From contig NC_043740.1 in the NCBI RefSeq assembly GCF_004337985.1, positions 1,361,579 through 1,425,578 on the forward strand: 64,000 bases of DNA, in the 5' to 3' direction. A model generated the notes under the pieces. That model was not told where the DNA came from and did no database searches. It saw nothing but the letters and a program-made list of their open reading frames with translations. The translations under genes and the position numbers were made by a program. This DNA is from Pyricularia pennisetigena (lineage: Eukaryota > Ascomycota > Sordariomycetes > Magnaporthales > Pyriculariaceae). Of the stretch, positions 34,766 through 45,373 are shown one piece after another (the first letter of the stretch is position 1; every line of letters begins with the position of its first letter).

Positions 34766-35182
34766 GTTGGGGAGGGACTGGCGCATATGGGACAACAGGA
34801 GAGAAGATGGAATAGGGGGTTTTCTATTCTTTCTTTTTTCAAAAAGGCGTGGTGGACATTGTGATTTTCTCTGTACCTTTACATGCCAATAGACCTTTTC
34901 TTTCTTTCTTATACGGGCTAAAACTCGACCAAGACTGTTGTTTTTGAACCCCGCCTATCTTCTGAGCCCAGGCCATGGCGAATCTACAGAAAGAAAAAGA
35001 TAAATATAATATAGCTATGAAGTTGTTCGCAAGCTATCGTAGGAATCCAACGTTCACAACTCAGGCATGATTATCCCAAGGCCTTTGTTTTTGAATGAAA
35101 AAAAAAATGAAAAAGACAATCTGTATATATGACCGAAGAGATAATCTAAAAGGAAATGCTTTTAAAACAATACCAAGTTTCT
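34766..35182. other. Convergent 3' intergenic region
   Basis: This 417 bp holds the 3' flanks of the small gene and the C2H2-like gene. It is A/T-rich and shows no gene. Confidence 0.6.
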
Positions 35183-37465
35183 CTACAAGCTCCTCGGGGT
35201 CACCCCGCTGTGAGAGTGTTGAGTTGCATCGGTATTGGGAAACTGCTGATCTGCGTTGCTTATCACCTTTTGGATTCTCTTTTCCCTCGGGATGATGTTC
35301 GACAAAGTTTGTGGATAACAATCAATGTTTGGTTCTTCCATTGTGCATTGGAAATCCTGGTTTTGAGGCAGGACGCCGCTCGGGTTCGTGCCGCCGCCAG
35401 TAGCGGCCAAAACTTCATCTGTTGTGAGTCCGACCATCATTGAGCTGTGGACAATGTCTGGGTCGAACCCCTGAAACTGCTCAGAACTAGAGAACATGTA
35501 GGGCGTGAGACCCACGCTGGTGAAGCCATCAAATCTCTGGGGTTGTGAGGAGACATCAGTTTGAGCTGGGGCGAAGCTAGCACGGTAGCCCTGCGCATCG
35601 GATCCGCCACTCAGGGACGATACCACGGTTTCTTCCCAGGCGCTTGCGCGGCTACTCGGCAATCCGAGGTAGCCGTTATTTGGGTGTGTGAACGAATGCG
35701 ATAGCACGGTGCTAGAGGTGTTGCAACCAGATTTTGAGGCGGACAGAGACGGAAGGTACTCGGTAGGGTATGGTGGCTCCATTCCAAGAAGCTGCGTGGG
35801 CTCCAGCATCATCGCCGGCGGGGCTACGGGCAGCTGCGACTCATCTTGTGCGTGTTGTGTTGTATTGTCGGTGGAGGTGACGACGGCGGGGCGACTCTGG
35901 ACTGTTGTTGTGTTACCTAGCCATCTGGATTCACAGGCCCTGTCGTGTTCGGCAATGAACTCTAGGATCTGATCTACTAAGCGTTGGTTCCCTGAGACAA
36001 GGCTAAGAAGCTTCTGCAGGAGATTCGTGTCGACCCTTCGATGGGAGATTGCGTGTTCGACGAAGTGGTAGGTTGGTCTTCTGTCATAGTCTACAGTATG
36101 GTTGATAGAGATGTTAGTTTCTGAATCTGGGGGCGCCGGTTGTATCTGGTACTGGCCTTCAACATCGGTTGAGTAAAGACATTTCCGCGCATGTAAAATT
36201 TGGATGTGTGTATGGACACGCGTTTCTGGACAGGGACAGAATATGGAGAAGGGTGACATACAAGGGGATGGAATGCGCCCATCTCCAGCCGTTTCCCAAT
36301 CAGGGAATAAAATTTTCCACATAGACACCCAGAGCTCCGCTTGATGCTTTGCTGAATCTTTGCCTGGTTCTATCCGGACGCGCTGCTTTAGCTTGTCGCT
36401 TTGCGATCGATCGTATATCTCGTAACTCCAGTCTGTCTCTTCGATGGGCTTGCAGCGTTCAGCCTCGAGGACATGAATTCTCTCCTCCTCTTTCGTCTTA
36501 TACAGTTTTCCGCACCGCTGGCAGCGCCCCCAAGCCATGTGATCTCGAACAAGGTGTTCTCTGCAGATTGGACGGTGTCAATGCCGGTCATCATCTACCA
36601 GGCCATCTTGATAGCGTTTAGATGGTGAATGAGAAGAGAGACTCGAGTCAAACAATTTGTTTTTCCTTTCATAATGCGGATGTAGTAAAGTCACTTACTT
36701 GAGACGAGGAATAGCGGGCCAGCCTTTGGGTCCATGGCAGATCTCCGCGCAGTGCTCACCATCGTACTTCTTGAAATAAGGACATGCTAGGCGATGGTCT
36801 GCTTCTTCTTTTCCCTTGCCTTTCCGCCCTACAGGCTGTGGTTCTTCTCTGCCCCCGTTCTGTTCAGCGTCATCATCGCGGCCATGACCCCTTTTTCTCT
36901 TATTACCATTCTTTGTTCCCGATCTAGCGGCGGATGAAGAGCTGAGCCCGATAGCACTGCTGTAGCCTTGGGATGGGCCACCGCCGCTGGTGCCTGCTGG
37001 CTTCTGAGACGCCTCAAATACCCCGATCACTCGGGCGCTCGAGGGTCTCAGGGGTGGGACGAATACGGACTTGTTGGCAATAGGCGCTGAAACATGAACT
37101 TGCCGAAAGCAGAATAAATCGCCTGGAGAGAGGCAAAGCGAGAGCTGTTGGGATATAGGCTTCGAGGGGTAGGGGAGACATGCCAGTAAGTCACAGCTCC
37201 AGTTAGGCTTGCTCTGGATAGGTTTTAAGCGCTGGAAGGCTAAGTCGTAGCAAGCTTGGGCCAGTTTGGCTTCGATGGAAATGTGTTCGTTGATGCGTGG
37301 AAGCTGCTTTGGCCCAATAGCGCTGCAGAATATGAATTCAACGAGGGGAAATCTGCTTGGCAGAGATGAAGAGGTATGCAATGGTTGTTTGGCCCGGAGT
37401 TTTGTTTGTCCTATGGCGGTGACAAAGGAGTTACTCGTGTCTCCTCCAGGTAGTGAGTAAAACAT
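35183..37465 (-). CDS. C2H2-like zinc-finger protein, fungal-specific type
   Basis: The ATG is at 37465 (CACAATGT). Exon 1 (37465-36699) joins at a 138-bp intron (36561-36698, GTAAGT...TGCAG) to 36560, rebuilding WPAIPRLK-EHLVRDHMAWGRCQRCGK. The conserved block LACPYFKKY...C..C.GP.GW...RLKEHL..H, then C..C...Y...EE...H.....C, is a fungal C2H2-like pair of fingers found next to Ser-rich disordered regions. It spans about residues 230-295. A second, in-frame intron is likely at 36127-36261 (135 bp, GTATGT...CCCAG): removing it gives IPSPY-SETNIS and deletes a Cys/His-rich, atypical 45 residues. The protein is 714 aa with one intron, 669 aa with two. The remaining C-terminal half is disordered. 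Basic KRKRGHGR in exon 1 is a candidate nuclear signal. DNA binding or a regulatory role is inference. Confidence 0.72.
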
Positions 37466-39618
37466 TGTGAAGTGAAGAAGGATTCCGAACCGTTTCAGGC
37501 CACCGCATTGACGGACGTAAAAGTTACTGACAAGCAGCCTGTGTGGGCATGCTGGGGTCGATAGCACGACACGGGAAGGGGTGAAGGGGTAAAGATAAAT
37601 GGTATATGTACGGATGGTATTGGCAGTACCGAATGGAGTCGAGACATCGGAGAGCGCCCGTTTTGCTGGCTTGGGGGGAGCACGGCACTCATAACCTGTC
37701 GCCCGCTTTGATAAGAGTGATGTACCCTCGCAAAGCGTACATAACAGCCTCCCTCACCGCCACTTTTTAGATGACGAACTCACCATGAAGTTGAAGGTAC
37801 GGGCGGGTGAGACTCCCTCGTAGCCTTTAGGTATGTATCCTGGCCAAGTCAATTTACCAAGTTGTCGATTGCTAACCAGTGATTGTCTGTCCAAAAGGTT
37901 GGAGAATTGTACGGGGATGGGCTTGGGTACCAACTGTTACTGGTTGTTTTTTTTTCTTCTTCTTTTTTTTCTTTTCCTCCTTAAGGCTTGACGAGCTACT
38001 GCGAGTAACAATGAGCCAATCAAAAATCCCACTCTCCATACACGCCAGAATCGATAATGCGCCGCTGCGCGAAAGCTGCCACCTTGGGAACTAGCTAGGC
38101 TGTGGGATGGGGGAAAAAAGAAAAGAAAAGATATCACACACACACACACACACACACAAGACACCGAGGGATTCAAGGCGTCCAAAACCGGATGGACGTT
38201 TTTGCTCCCCATGCTCACAGCCAAGCCCTTGCTTTGCCGTTTTACTGTAGTCATGTTGTTAAGCTCTAAACCACATTGATGAAATTCAGAGTTGGATTGC
38301 TCGCTGTTAACAGCCCGGATAGTTAAGTGCTCCACTACACCCGTGACACCGATTAGCTTAAGTGTCAAGTTCAATTCACGATGTTTTTGCTGGAAGGGTG
38401 ATATATCGAACGGCCTGTAGGCGGTCGATTGACGACCTGACGGCCCTTTAAGGCTAAACAGACGCTGCTGCTTGGCATGAAGAAAGAAATGGGCAGCCGA
38501 GAAGGCTAGTGGCGCACACTAACGTACACGTGCAGCCTGAAGGAGTGGTCGGAGAGCCATGTATCGTGGCAGCGCTTTTATGGTGCTCCCAGCGCTGACT
38601 AAGCTCCTCCGGTTATGTGATTCCAATGCAGGCTATGTTTATCGAAGTCGCTGTCATTAGTGACTGATCCTTTAGAAGCTTAATTTCTATTGCAACCTCC
38701 TCAGGTCAGGGATCCCATTTGATAGGTAACCAGGGGTAATATTCCACTATTCCACTACCTCAAACTTCACGCTTAAATCGAAGTTGATAACAAAATCTGT
38801 ACCTGCAGAGGCCAATTGGAAGTACCTGTGTTTGTATCTTTTTACGTTACTACTATTAAAGGATTGGCAGAAATTGCTAGAAACAGGTACCTGACTAGAC
38901 TAGGGAGTGATTTATTAGGGCACCTACCACCCTAGCTTATTAACGTAACACTGGGACCCTATGGTTCTCTGTCCCCTCTAGCTACCTATCCACTCGACAA
39001 TTGGTCTAAACCTAAATCTGCGCTGTAGTTATATCAACGGACTAGGGAGGCTCGTGTTAGTGAGGAAACTTGCCCTGTACTTCTCTAAAAACCAATTTGA
39101 AGACTACCCGGTTATTATTCATTTAGCGATAGCTATTTTCTTTTTTTCTCTCTTGAGAACCTTGCGGTTCAGAGGAGCCAGTTGTTGATGCGGGTGGAGA
39201 TGTCAACCCAATGATTGCCGCTGACTACGACGGGCGTTGGGAAGACAGTCCAACTCGACATCACCGATCATGTAACCTTACGCCACCCAGAGGGGAATTC
39301 TCGCCAACAGAATCATGATTGACCAGCGAAAATAAATCCAAAAAAAAAAAATCAAAAATCAAAAATCAAATTTTATCTATAACAACCCAAAGCTCCTTGT
39401 CGGTTGTGAGCCGCTCGCTAGCAATGCTTATCCCAAGAAAAGCTACAAAAAGTGATCCCAAACCGTACGCCAAGCCGACAAGTTGTCGGCGATTTCACCT
39501 ACTGAGCCGCTTTTGAATGGCTTGAGAGTCCGTGCCACCAGAAATGAGTATATGCATACTTTCCTCCTTGACATGACAGTCTTAAGCCGTGCCCTCATTT
39601 TGGGCCGGCGTCGAACGC
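37466..39618. other. Intergenic region with CA repeat and T run
   Basis: This 2.15-kb stretch upstream of the C2H2-like gene carries a T-rich tract (about 37947-37975), a CA dinucleotide run (38134-38158), repeated ATCAAAA units at about 39343-39370, and the 3' flank of the next minus-strand gene. No gene is recognised. Confidence 0.55.
38134..38158. repeat. (CA)n microsatellite
   Basis: About 12 CA units in a row occur in non-coding DNA about 0.7 kb upstream of the C2H2-like gene start. Confidence 0.85.
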
Positions 39619-40927
39619 TCACACGTCAAACCCCACCCTCTGCACCATGCGACGGTTGAGCTTGGCGGGCTTGTCCTTGATCGAGTCAGTCGAGAGCTTG
39701 CGCGTCGGCCTATTGATAAGCGTTTGGCTATTTGACAAATCGACGCTTGTTGAGCCTGATGTCGCACCGTGGGTGTTGGTGCGCTGGAGCGACTTCGTTG
39801 GATAGCTGCCTTCCTCGGCCGAGCGCAATGCTGCCGCCCCTGACGAGAGGCTACTGGCTACAGAGGGTTGGCGCCCCTTGCCGCCAGTGCTATCTCCGGA
39901 ACTGCTCAGGGAACCACTCCTGCTGCGGCCGGCCGGGCTGGCTACAGCCGGACTGCCCCCAGTGTTGCCCCCGGTACGGCTCATGGAATTACTCCTGCTG
40001 AGGCTGCCTGGGCTCACGGGGTTGCTGCCGGCGGGCGGGTTGACGGGGCTGGGAGACCGGCTTTTTTCCGCCACCACTTTTTCCATTTCACTGATACTTG
40101 CTTCGAGAAGTTTTTGCAGCCCCGCACAGTAGGCGCTCGTACCTTTGACCGCCACTGAATCCGACGTTATCGGAAATTCATTGGCGCCACGTACGAGTTC
40201 GTTGGTGTAAGTAGACTTGAGCTTAGCAACCTCGGCCGTATACCCCATGGCGAACTTGTTCTTTGCATCGGCCTTTTTGATCACTTCGATATTGTCGTCT
40301 ATAACTTTGGTTTTCATATCGATGGCAGCTTTCAAGGCGTCCATCTAGAAGTATCAGGAAGGTTAGCATTCGTAACGAAACTGCCCAGTGAGCATGTATG
40401 CGAGGTAAGAGTTGACGGCGTTCTGTGAAGAACAGGCAGCCTGGAGGCAAAGGGGAATGTAGACGAAGTCCGACTTCATACTGTTGCCGTTGCTCACTTG
40501 AGCTTGCATCAAGGTGGCCGCTGCTCCCTTGGCAAAACGATCCGCATCATGCGATCACAGCATCACCAGGAAGCCATGTTCATATTTGAAGTAGAACCAA
40601 AGTAACAGGGGAGGTTAATAATCTTACCAAAGCCTTTCCCTGGGTCTGCTTTTGGTTTTCCGATGCTATTTCCATTGCCTGCCTGGTTGAAGCCATGTCA
40701 AGCGCGTATTTGGCCGTGGTGAGCTGGAAAGTCTGCTGGGCGATTTTATAACTCTTGTAGCCAACGATCCCAACCGCGCAGGCTATGCAAGCGGCCACAC
40801 CTCCGACGACTGCCGTGGGCACGCTATTCATCCGAACCTCGAGTTGATGTTTAGGTTCGGACTCGGGTACGGGCGCCGAAACGACCGATCCCGCCATCAA
40901 AGGTACCAAGAAGCGGTTGACGCGCAT
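39619..40927 (-). CDS. Unknown signal-peptide/TM/coiled-coil protein with a 30-bp exon
   Basis: Three exons: 40927-40628, 40527-40498 (only 30 bp) and 40344-39619. The introns are 100 bp (GTAAGA...CCAAG) and 153 bp (GTGAGC...TCTAG), all phase 0, for a 351-aa product. The small exon encodes GAAATLMQAQ and links two helical segments in frame. Without it an in-frame stop follows. Residues 1-18 look like a signal peptide (MRVNRFLVPLMAGSVVSA). A Gly/Ala-rich hydrophobic helix spans about 38-58 (AVVGGVAACIACAVGIVGY). Residues 60-200 are mostly helical, probably coiled coil, and the rest is Ser/Gly/Thr-rich and disordered. A TATAAAAGG box lies about 190 bp upstream (minus strand). The family is unknown. 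The protein is probably membrane-anchored. The neighbouring gene at 42334-42981 has a similar TM-then-coiled-coil plan and orientation. Confidence 0.65.
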
Positions 40928-41110
40928 CGTAAAGCCTGGTTGGGAGGTGCTGTTGTACCGGTGGCGGGTGGCTTGGGTTTTCTGAAGTGGGAGGGGTGTT
41001 AATGTGTGATAAAGGGCGTGTTTTTTCCTTGTTTTGCGCTTATATGTTTATATGGTTTGTTTTGTTCTGTACAAATAAAAACATGAAGTCTGGTGTAGCT
41101 TGCGTCCACG

Positions 41111-41120
41111 TCCTTTTATA
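41111..41120 (-). promoter_or_regulatory. TATA box of three-exon membrane-protein gene
   Basis: The minus strand reads TATAAAAGGA, about 190 bp before the ATG at 40927. Confidence 0.45.
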
Positions 41121-41254
41121 ACCAACGACTGCTTGTTCCCTACGGCTATGATATTCAGGTACATGTCCGGACATACAGTAAAGCTAGTGTTTACTAAAGT
41201 TATTCTCTGATCTTTACACTAAGATAGGCTTACTCGATAGTGGTGGTGATAATC

Positions 41255-41980
41255 AAGCGAAGCGGTTTCCGTACTGAAGGCGAAGCCCCAAAGAACAGAA
41301 AAGCGTGTAAGCTGTTCTATACTGGGCCACCCTGTAGAACGTTTCTCGTGCGTTTACTACAGTCTTATCAGATAAGTGGCTATGCTAACCTAGCGAAGCG
41401 GTTTCAGTACTGAGGGCGCAGCCCCAAGGGGGAAAAGCGCGTAAGCTATTTTATCTTAGTCCGATCTGTAAACCTTTCCCGTGAGTGGATTGGTCAGTTG
41501 TGTTTTCCGCTGTCTTCCAACGAAAGAGGTTCACTAAAGCTGCAAAAAGTTTCAGTTGCAGCAAAAGGAGCGGTGGGGGCGGTGATGGTGGTGGTGAGCC
41601 CTCCGCAAAGCCATTTACGTGATATAGAAGCTCACGCGCGAGCCTCGCCAACCCCTTTAGGTATGGCATTGCACCACAGCCGACTTTCTCCATCATTAGA
41701 CCAACCTATGACACGTTTCTCGTGCGTGGGTTGATCACTCAAAAAAAGGGAAAAAATATATAGCCTACGTAGACAAGCCAGTTCTCTTTCAAAGCCGATA
41801 AAAGTACAATATGGCTTCGTTAACAGCGTTTGAAGAAGCGGTAACAATGCGTAGAAAGCCCCCCCATAAAAGCCTGCTGAGTCAAGTAATAGTTTACGCG
41901 AGAGCTTCGGTGACCCCTTCGGATAGGCCTGGCGCCACGGTCCACTCTCCATATTAGTCTTCGTATCCTGATACGGTCAG
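41255..41980. repeat. Mosaic of four degenerate related repeat units
   Basis: Two copies beginning AGCGAAGCGGTTTC (41256 and 41392, offset 136 bp) share GTACTGA.GGCG.AGCCCCAA, AAAGCG.GTAAGCT and a CGTTTCTCGTG-like end. A third unit (about 41629-41730) ends with the same ACGTTTCTCGTGCGT as the first copy (41338 and 41712). Its first part, TCACGCGCGAGCCTCGCCAACCCC..., resembles a fourth unit at about 41891-41975 (TTACGCGAGAGCTTCGGTGACCCC...). The units look like overlapping fragments of one short family that has diverged by point mutation. The element type is unknown; terminal repeats or target-site duplications were not evident. Confidence 0.7.
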
Positions 41981-42333
41981 CCAATGAACAAATATTGGTC
42001 ACCCCTATTAAGCGCCTTCATTTTTATACGCCGTATGTATATGATTACTGTATATGTATTATTGGCAGTCCCTCACTTTCACATGGCTGCGCGTGGTTGC
42101 GCCCTGTCGCGTAAAGATTCAGCCCTGGGAAAGCTTATCACAGTTTAACCATGGTAAGCTGTTATAGGCTGTGTAACGCGGATGACAAGTGTGTCTTACA
42201 TTGTTGCCCTAACTGTATACCGAGGACGCTGCGGTCACTTGCAGAGGTAGGTTGCGTAACAGGTCACCGGTAGTGGGAGGAACAGCGTATCGGAAACTAA
42301 ATTTAGATTCAGCTGGCTCTAGCCTCCTTGGCA

Positions 42334-42981
42334 TCACTCCTCCAGCTTCCCCAAAGAGGCAACATAGCGCTCGAGCCCGCGCTTCGTGGTGGCCCGAAGC
42401 TCCACTTCCACCTCGAGACACATGACTTCCAGCTCGTTGCAGACTTTCTGCTGGCTTCGCACCTGTGGCCCGTCGGAGCGCATCGCAAACAGGCCGCCCT
42501 CCCGCTCTGCCGCCACCTGCTCTTCCCTCAATTCGCAAAGCCGCAACGGCAGGCTTTGGACCAGTGCGTTGTCGGGCTCCTCCGCCTCGATGCTCTTCGC
42601 CATTATGGAAATTGAATTCAGATGGCGCTGCGTGGCCGAATTGAGAAGCCAGAGCTGTAACCATTAGCAGCAGTTCGAGCCTCACATGAAGTGGCATGAA
42701 GCGGGTGTCGGTGCGGAGGGTGAAGGCGCAGAATTTACCTGCATCGCGCCGGCGGATAGATTCATGTCGACCATGTTCCCGACTATCCAGCTAATTGAAG
42801 TAACTCCAAGAGCAATTATAAGCGGGATGAGATTGTTGTTGTCCTCATGGGAAGCCGCTCGGTACAAAAGCGCAACCAAGGTGGATGCTGGGACGCAAGC
42901 CGCCAAGTTGGAAAAGTAGTGGGAAGCTGGAGATGGCGCCGATGATTCGGGGAAAAGGCCGGGATGCGGGATGTTCGACAT
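42334..42981 (-). CDS. Unknown two-TM membrane protein with coiled-coil tail
   Basis: Two exons: 42981-42739 and 42654-42334. The 84-bp intron is GTAAAT...TTACAG with a GCTAATG branch-like site 12 bases before the acceptor, and the product is 187 aa. After about 20 residues, two hydrophobic segments appear: about 25-42 (LAACVPASTLVALLYRAA) and about 49-70 (NNLIPLIIALGVTSISWIVG). The rest, from about residue 80, is charged and helical, rich in Glu/Arg (repeated ELREEQ, ELEVMCLEVEVEL), with a coiled-coil look. There is no signal peptide. I do not recognise the family. Same-strand neighbours on both sides are also membrane proteins; whether they share a function is unknown. Confidence 0.65.
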
Positions 42982-43928
42982 GTTGAGTGTCCGCTGTCAT
43001 CTGAATTTTTTGCTAGGTTTGTTTTTTCTTTCTTTTGTATTATTTTGCTGTTTGTTTGTTCGCGTGTGTTAATTCAATCCTGGGAGAGGGAAGTTGGCGA
43101 TTCATGCAGTCGTATCTGTCAGCTTAGCACCTGTTTATCGAGAATGTAACAACGGGGGATTAACCGACTGGAGACAGGAATTTTAAACCAAGCAGTCTTT
43201 CAGAAAAGAACCCCGGCCCCTTCCACCCCCCCTCCCTCCCTTCCCTTTTTTCCCCTCGGTTCCAATGATAATAATTTAATAGATTAACTCGGTTTTTTTT
43301 TTTTTTTTTTTTTTTTTCTCGTGAAATGGAAAATTTGAGAATAAATAATTTTCCCAACCGCCGGAATCAGAATTAATAGGACTCTATGAGTGAAAAGTAT
43401 AATATTACTAGAAATATGTAATAAATACCACCCTTATGAAAGCGTTTAAACAAACACTGACCCCACTATATATTGGTAGTTACACAAGCTCTAACAACCT
43501 TAATTTATTTCAAAGTCTCCCCGCTTATAGAATGTAGCCGACGATTAACATGTAAGCCGATATATCAAAAGATCTCGCGTGCAAATGCCTCGTCGAGGAC
43601 CGTCACTTGCGCCCATGTACCTGCCTGTACCTCTGCACTCCTGACAGCAACCCCCGAAACCAACTACGGAACATTCGAAGATTTCCGAAATGACTATTCC
43701 AAGATGAGGAGATAATAGTATTATTATATTAGAGCCAGTCTAAATATTTTTCTTTCGAAAGGGGGTATCATATCTCTAGCCTCATGAACCAAGAAATCCA
43801 AACCAATTCTATGCCATGAGCAAAAAAGGCAGTCCCAAAAATAAGAAAAGATACAAACGGCGCCATCGTACAAAGAATCACAAAAAAACCAAAAAAAAAA
43901 CCTAAAAAAAAAAAGATTCTACAAGCAT
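42982..43928. other. Intergenic region with 25-T tract
   Basis: This region holds the promoter of the two-TM gene and the 3' flank of the rhodopsin-domain gene. A run of 25 T residues is at 43293-43317. The part around 43360-43500 is very AT-rich. No gene is recognised. Confidence 0.6.
43293..43317. repeat. Poly-T tract, 25 bases
   Basis: There are 25 consecutive T residues by count, in AT-rich intergenic DNA. Confidence 0.9.
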
Positions 43929-45373
43929 TTATCGTGTCGGCCGACCGTCGCGAAGCATCCGATCCCAATTGTACTCGGCGCTCGGCCTGGACGGAACATC
44001 ACTCGTGACCACCTCGCGGGTGCTCTCCTGGACCGTGACCTCGACCTCGACCGTCTTGATGATGATGCCCTGCGGCCACTGTCCGCCGCCGACGGCCGCA
44101 GCATCCGCATCGTCGGCGCCGTCACTAGCGCTGTTGCTCCTGTTGCTCCTCCTGCTCTCCGAGCGCCCGACGCCGCCGCGGACGACGCTGCGCGTCGAGC
44201 CGGAGCGGCCGATCCCGAGCTCGAAGCTGTCGCGACCCTGGACGCCGGTCAGCGTCGACTTGGACGCCCCTGACAGGCCGTTGAGGCGGGCCAGCGCGCC
44301 CAAGGACCGCACGCTCCCCGAGTCGCCCGAGGAGTGCGAGGCGCCGCCGCTGCGTCCCTGCTTGAAGGGGTCGTGGATGCTGTCGGTTCGGCTGGCGAGC
44401 TGCCGCTGTCGCCGGGAGAAGAGAGGCCCCACGTGCGCAAAGTTGGCAGCGACGATGCCGACGTTCTGTTCAAAAACAGAGAAGAGAGTGGAGAGGAAGT
44501 TGCTGTAAGTGTAGATACCTGTTTGCATCGGTATGTTTGAGGTCTCATATGTCTGCACTGCTGTGAAGATGCCGGCACTATTTGTGGTGAAAGCCAGGTT
44601 CGCTCCTGTCAGCTTTTTTGTCTTCAACTTTTGAGTAATTCCTTTGCATTCAGGGACGCTATAAACTTACATTACACTCAAAGCCGAGAGGCCGTAGAAT
44701 GGCCACTTGAGGGCGCGGTTGTCAGGCCCCAATCCGCGAAGGATGAAGACCGGCATGACGGACAACACCAGCCAGGAAATTGCAGACAAAGTGCCCCTGA
44801 AATACCCAATGTTGGCCTGCACGCTTGGGTCCCAGCATGCACCATCCAGCTGGGGCTCCCATAACTTCTCGAGCGGCTGGCATTGCAGGTTGGTCGTCAG
44901 GGCGGAGCTGAGGTCGGTGAAGGCCATGAGAAGCATCATGATCGAGAGCACCACCCGCCAAGCCTTTAGGACCCCAGCCAGCGCAATGAAGGAGAAGCAG
45001 ATGGAGATTTTGGCTAGTGTGGCGCTTATCAAGTAAAATGGTTGGCCGAGGATGTTGAACTCGATCGCGCGCGCAGAGGTGACGGCTGTGCCTTCTATCA
45101 TGCTGAAGATGGTTCCTATAAAAGCCAGAATCTGTTTTTTTTTTTTTTTTTTACAAGGGAGGGATATTAGCATCTGGACTGAAGGCAAGAAACTCTTTGT
45201 ACCAAGGAACTTACAGCAGCCACGCCTATGGCGTAGTCCTCTTTGCCTATCTCATGGCTTATTCTGAAGCGAGCAAAGAGCCGTAAACCGCATGTTGCCA
45301 GAGAAAAACATGCTGTGATGATTGACAATGCGAGAAGGACCGGCCCTCCAGTCAAATCCAAGGCCGATTCCAT
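43929..45373 (-). CDS. Fungal rhodopsin-domain integral membrane protein
   Basis: The ATG is at 45373 and the stop at 43929. Exon 1 is 45373-45215. Intron 1 (45132-45214) is GTAAGT...ACAG and carries a long A run right before the acceptor. Exon 2 runs from 45131 to about 44676, and exon 3 from about 44612 to 43929. The second intron's ends are unsure: the strongest donor, GTAAGT at 44670, gives a frame error, whereas GTAATG at 44675 with an AAG acceptor, or GTGTAA at 44677 with ACAG at 44606, keep the frame. The product is about 430 aa. It has about seven hydrophobic helices, a QCQPLEKLWEP...GACW motif in the extracellular loop typical of the fungal rhodopsin/SAT-type domain, and EQNVGIVAANFAHVGPLF at the last helix. 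The C-terminal ~140 residues are Ser/Arg-rich and cytosolic. PTH11 relatives sense surface or host cues, but this one lacks the N-terminal CFEM domain. Ligand unknown. Confidence 0.8.

Larger units (their letters stand above)
40928..42333. other. Intergenic region with degenerate short-repeat mosaic
   Basis: The promoter of the three-exon gene occupies the left part (a TATAAAAGGA reading on the minus strand at about 41111-41120). The stretch 41255-41980 contains several related degenerate repeat units (annotated separately). No coding potential was found apart from short shadows. Confidence 0.6.
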
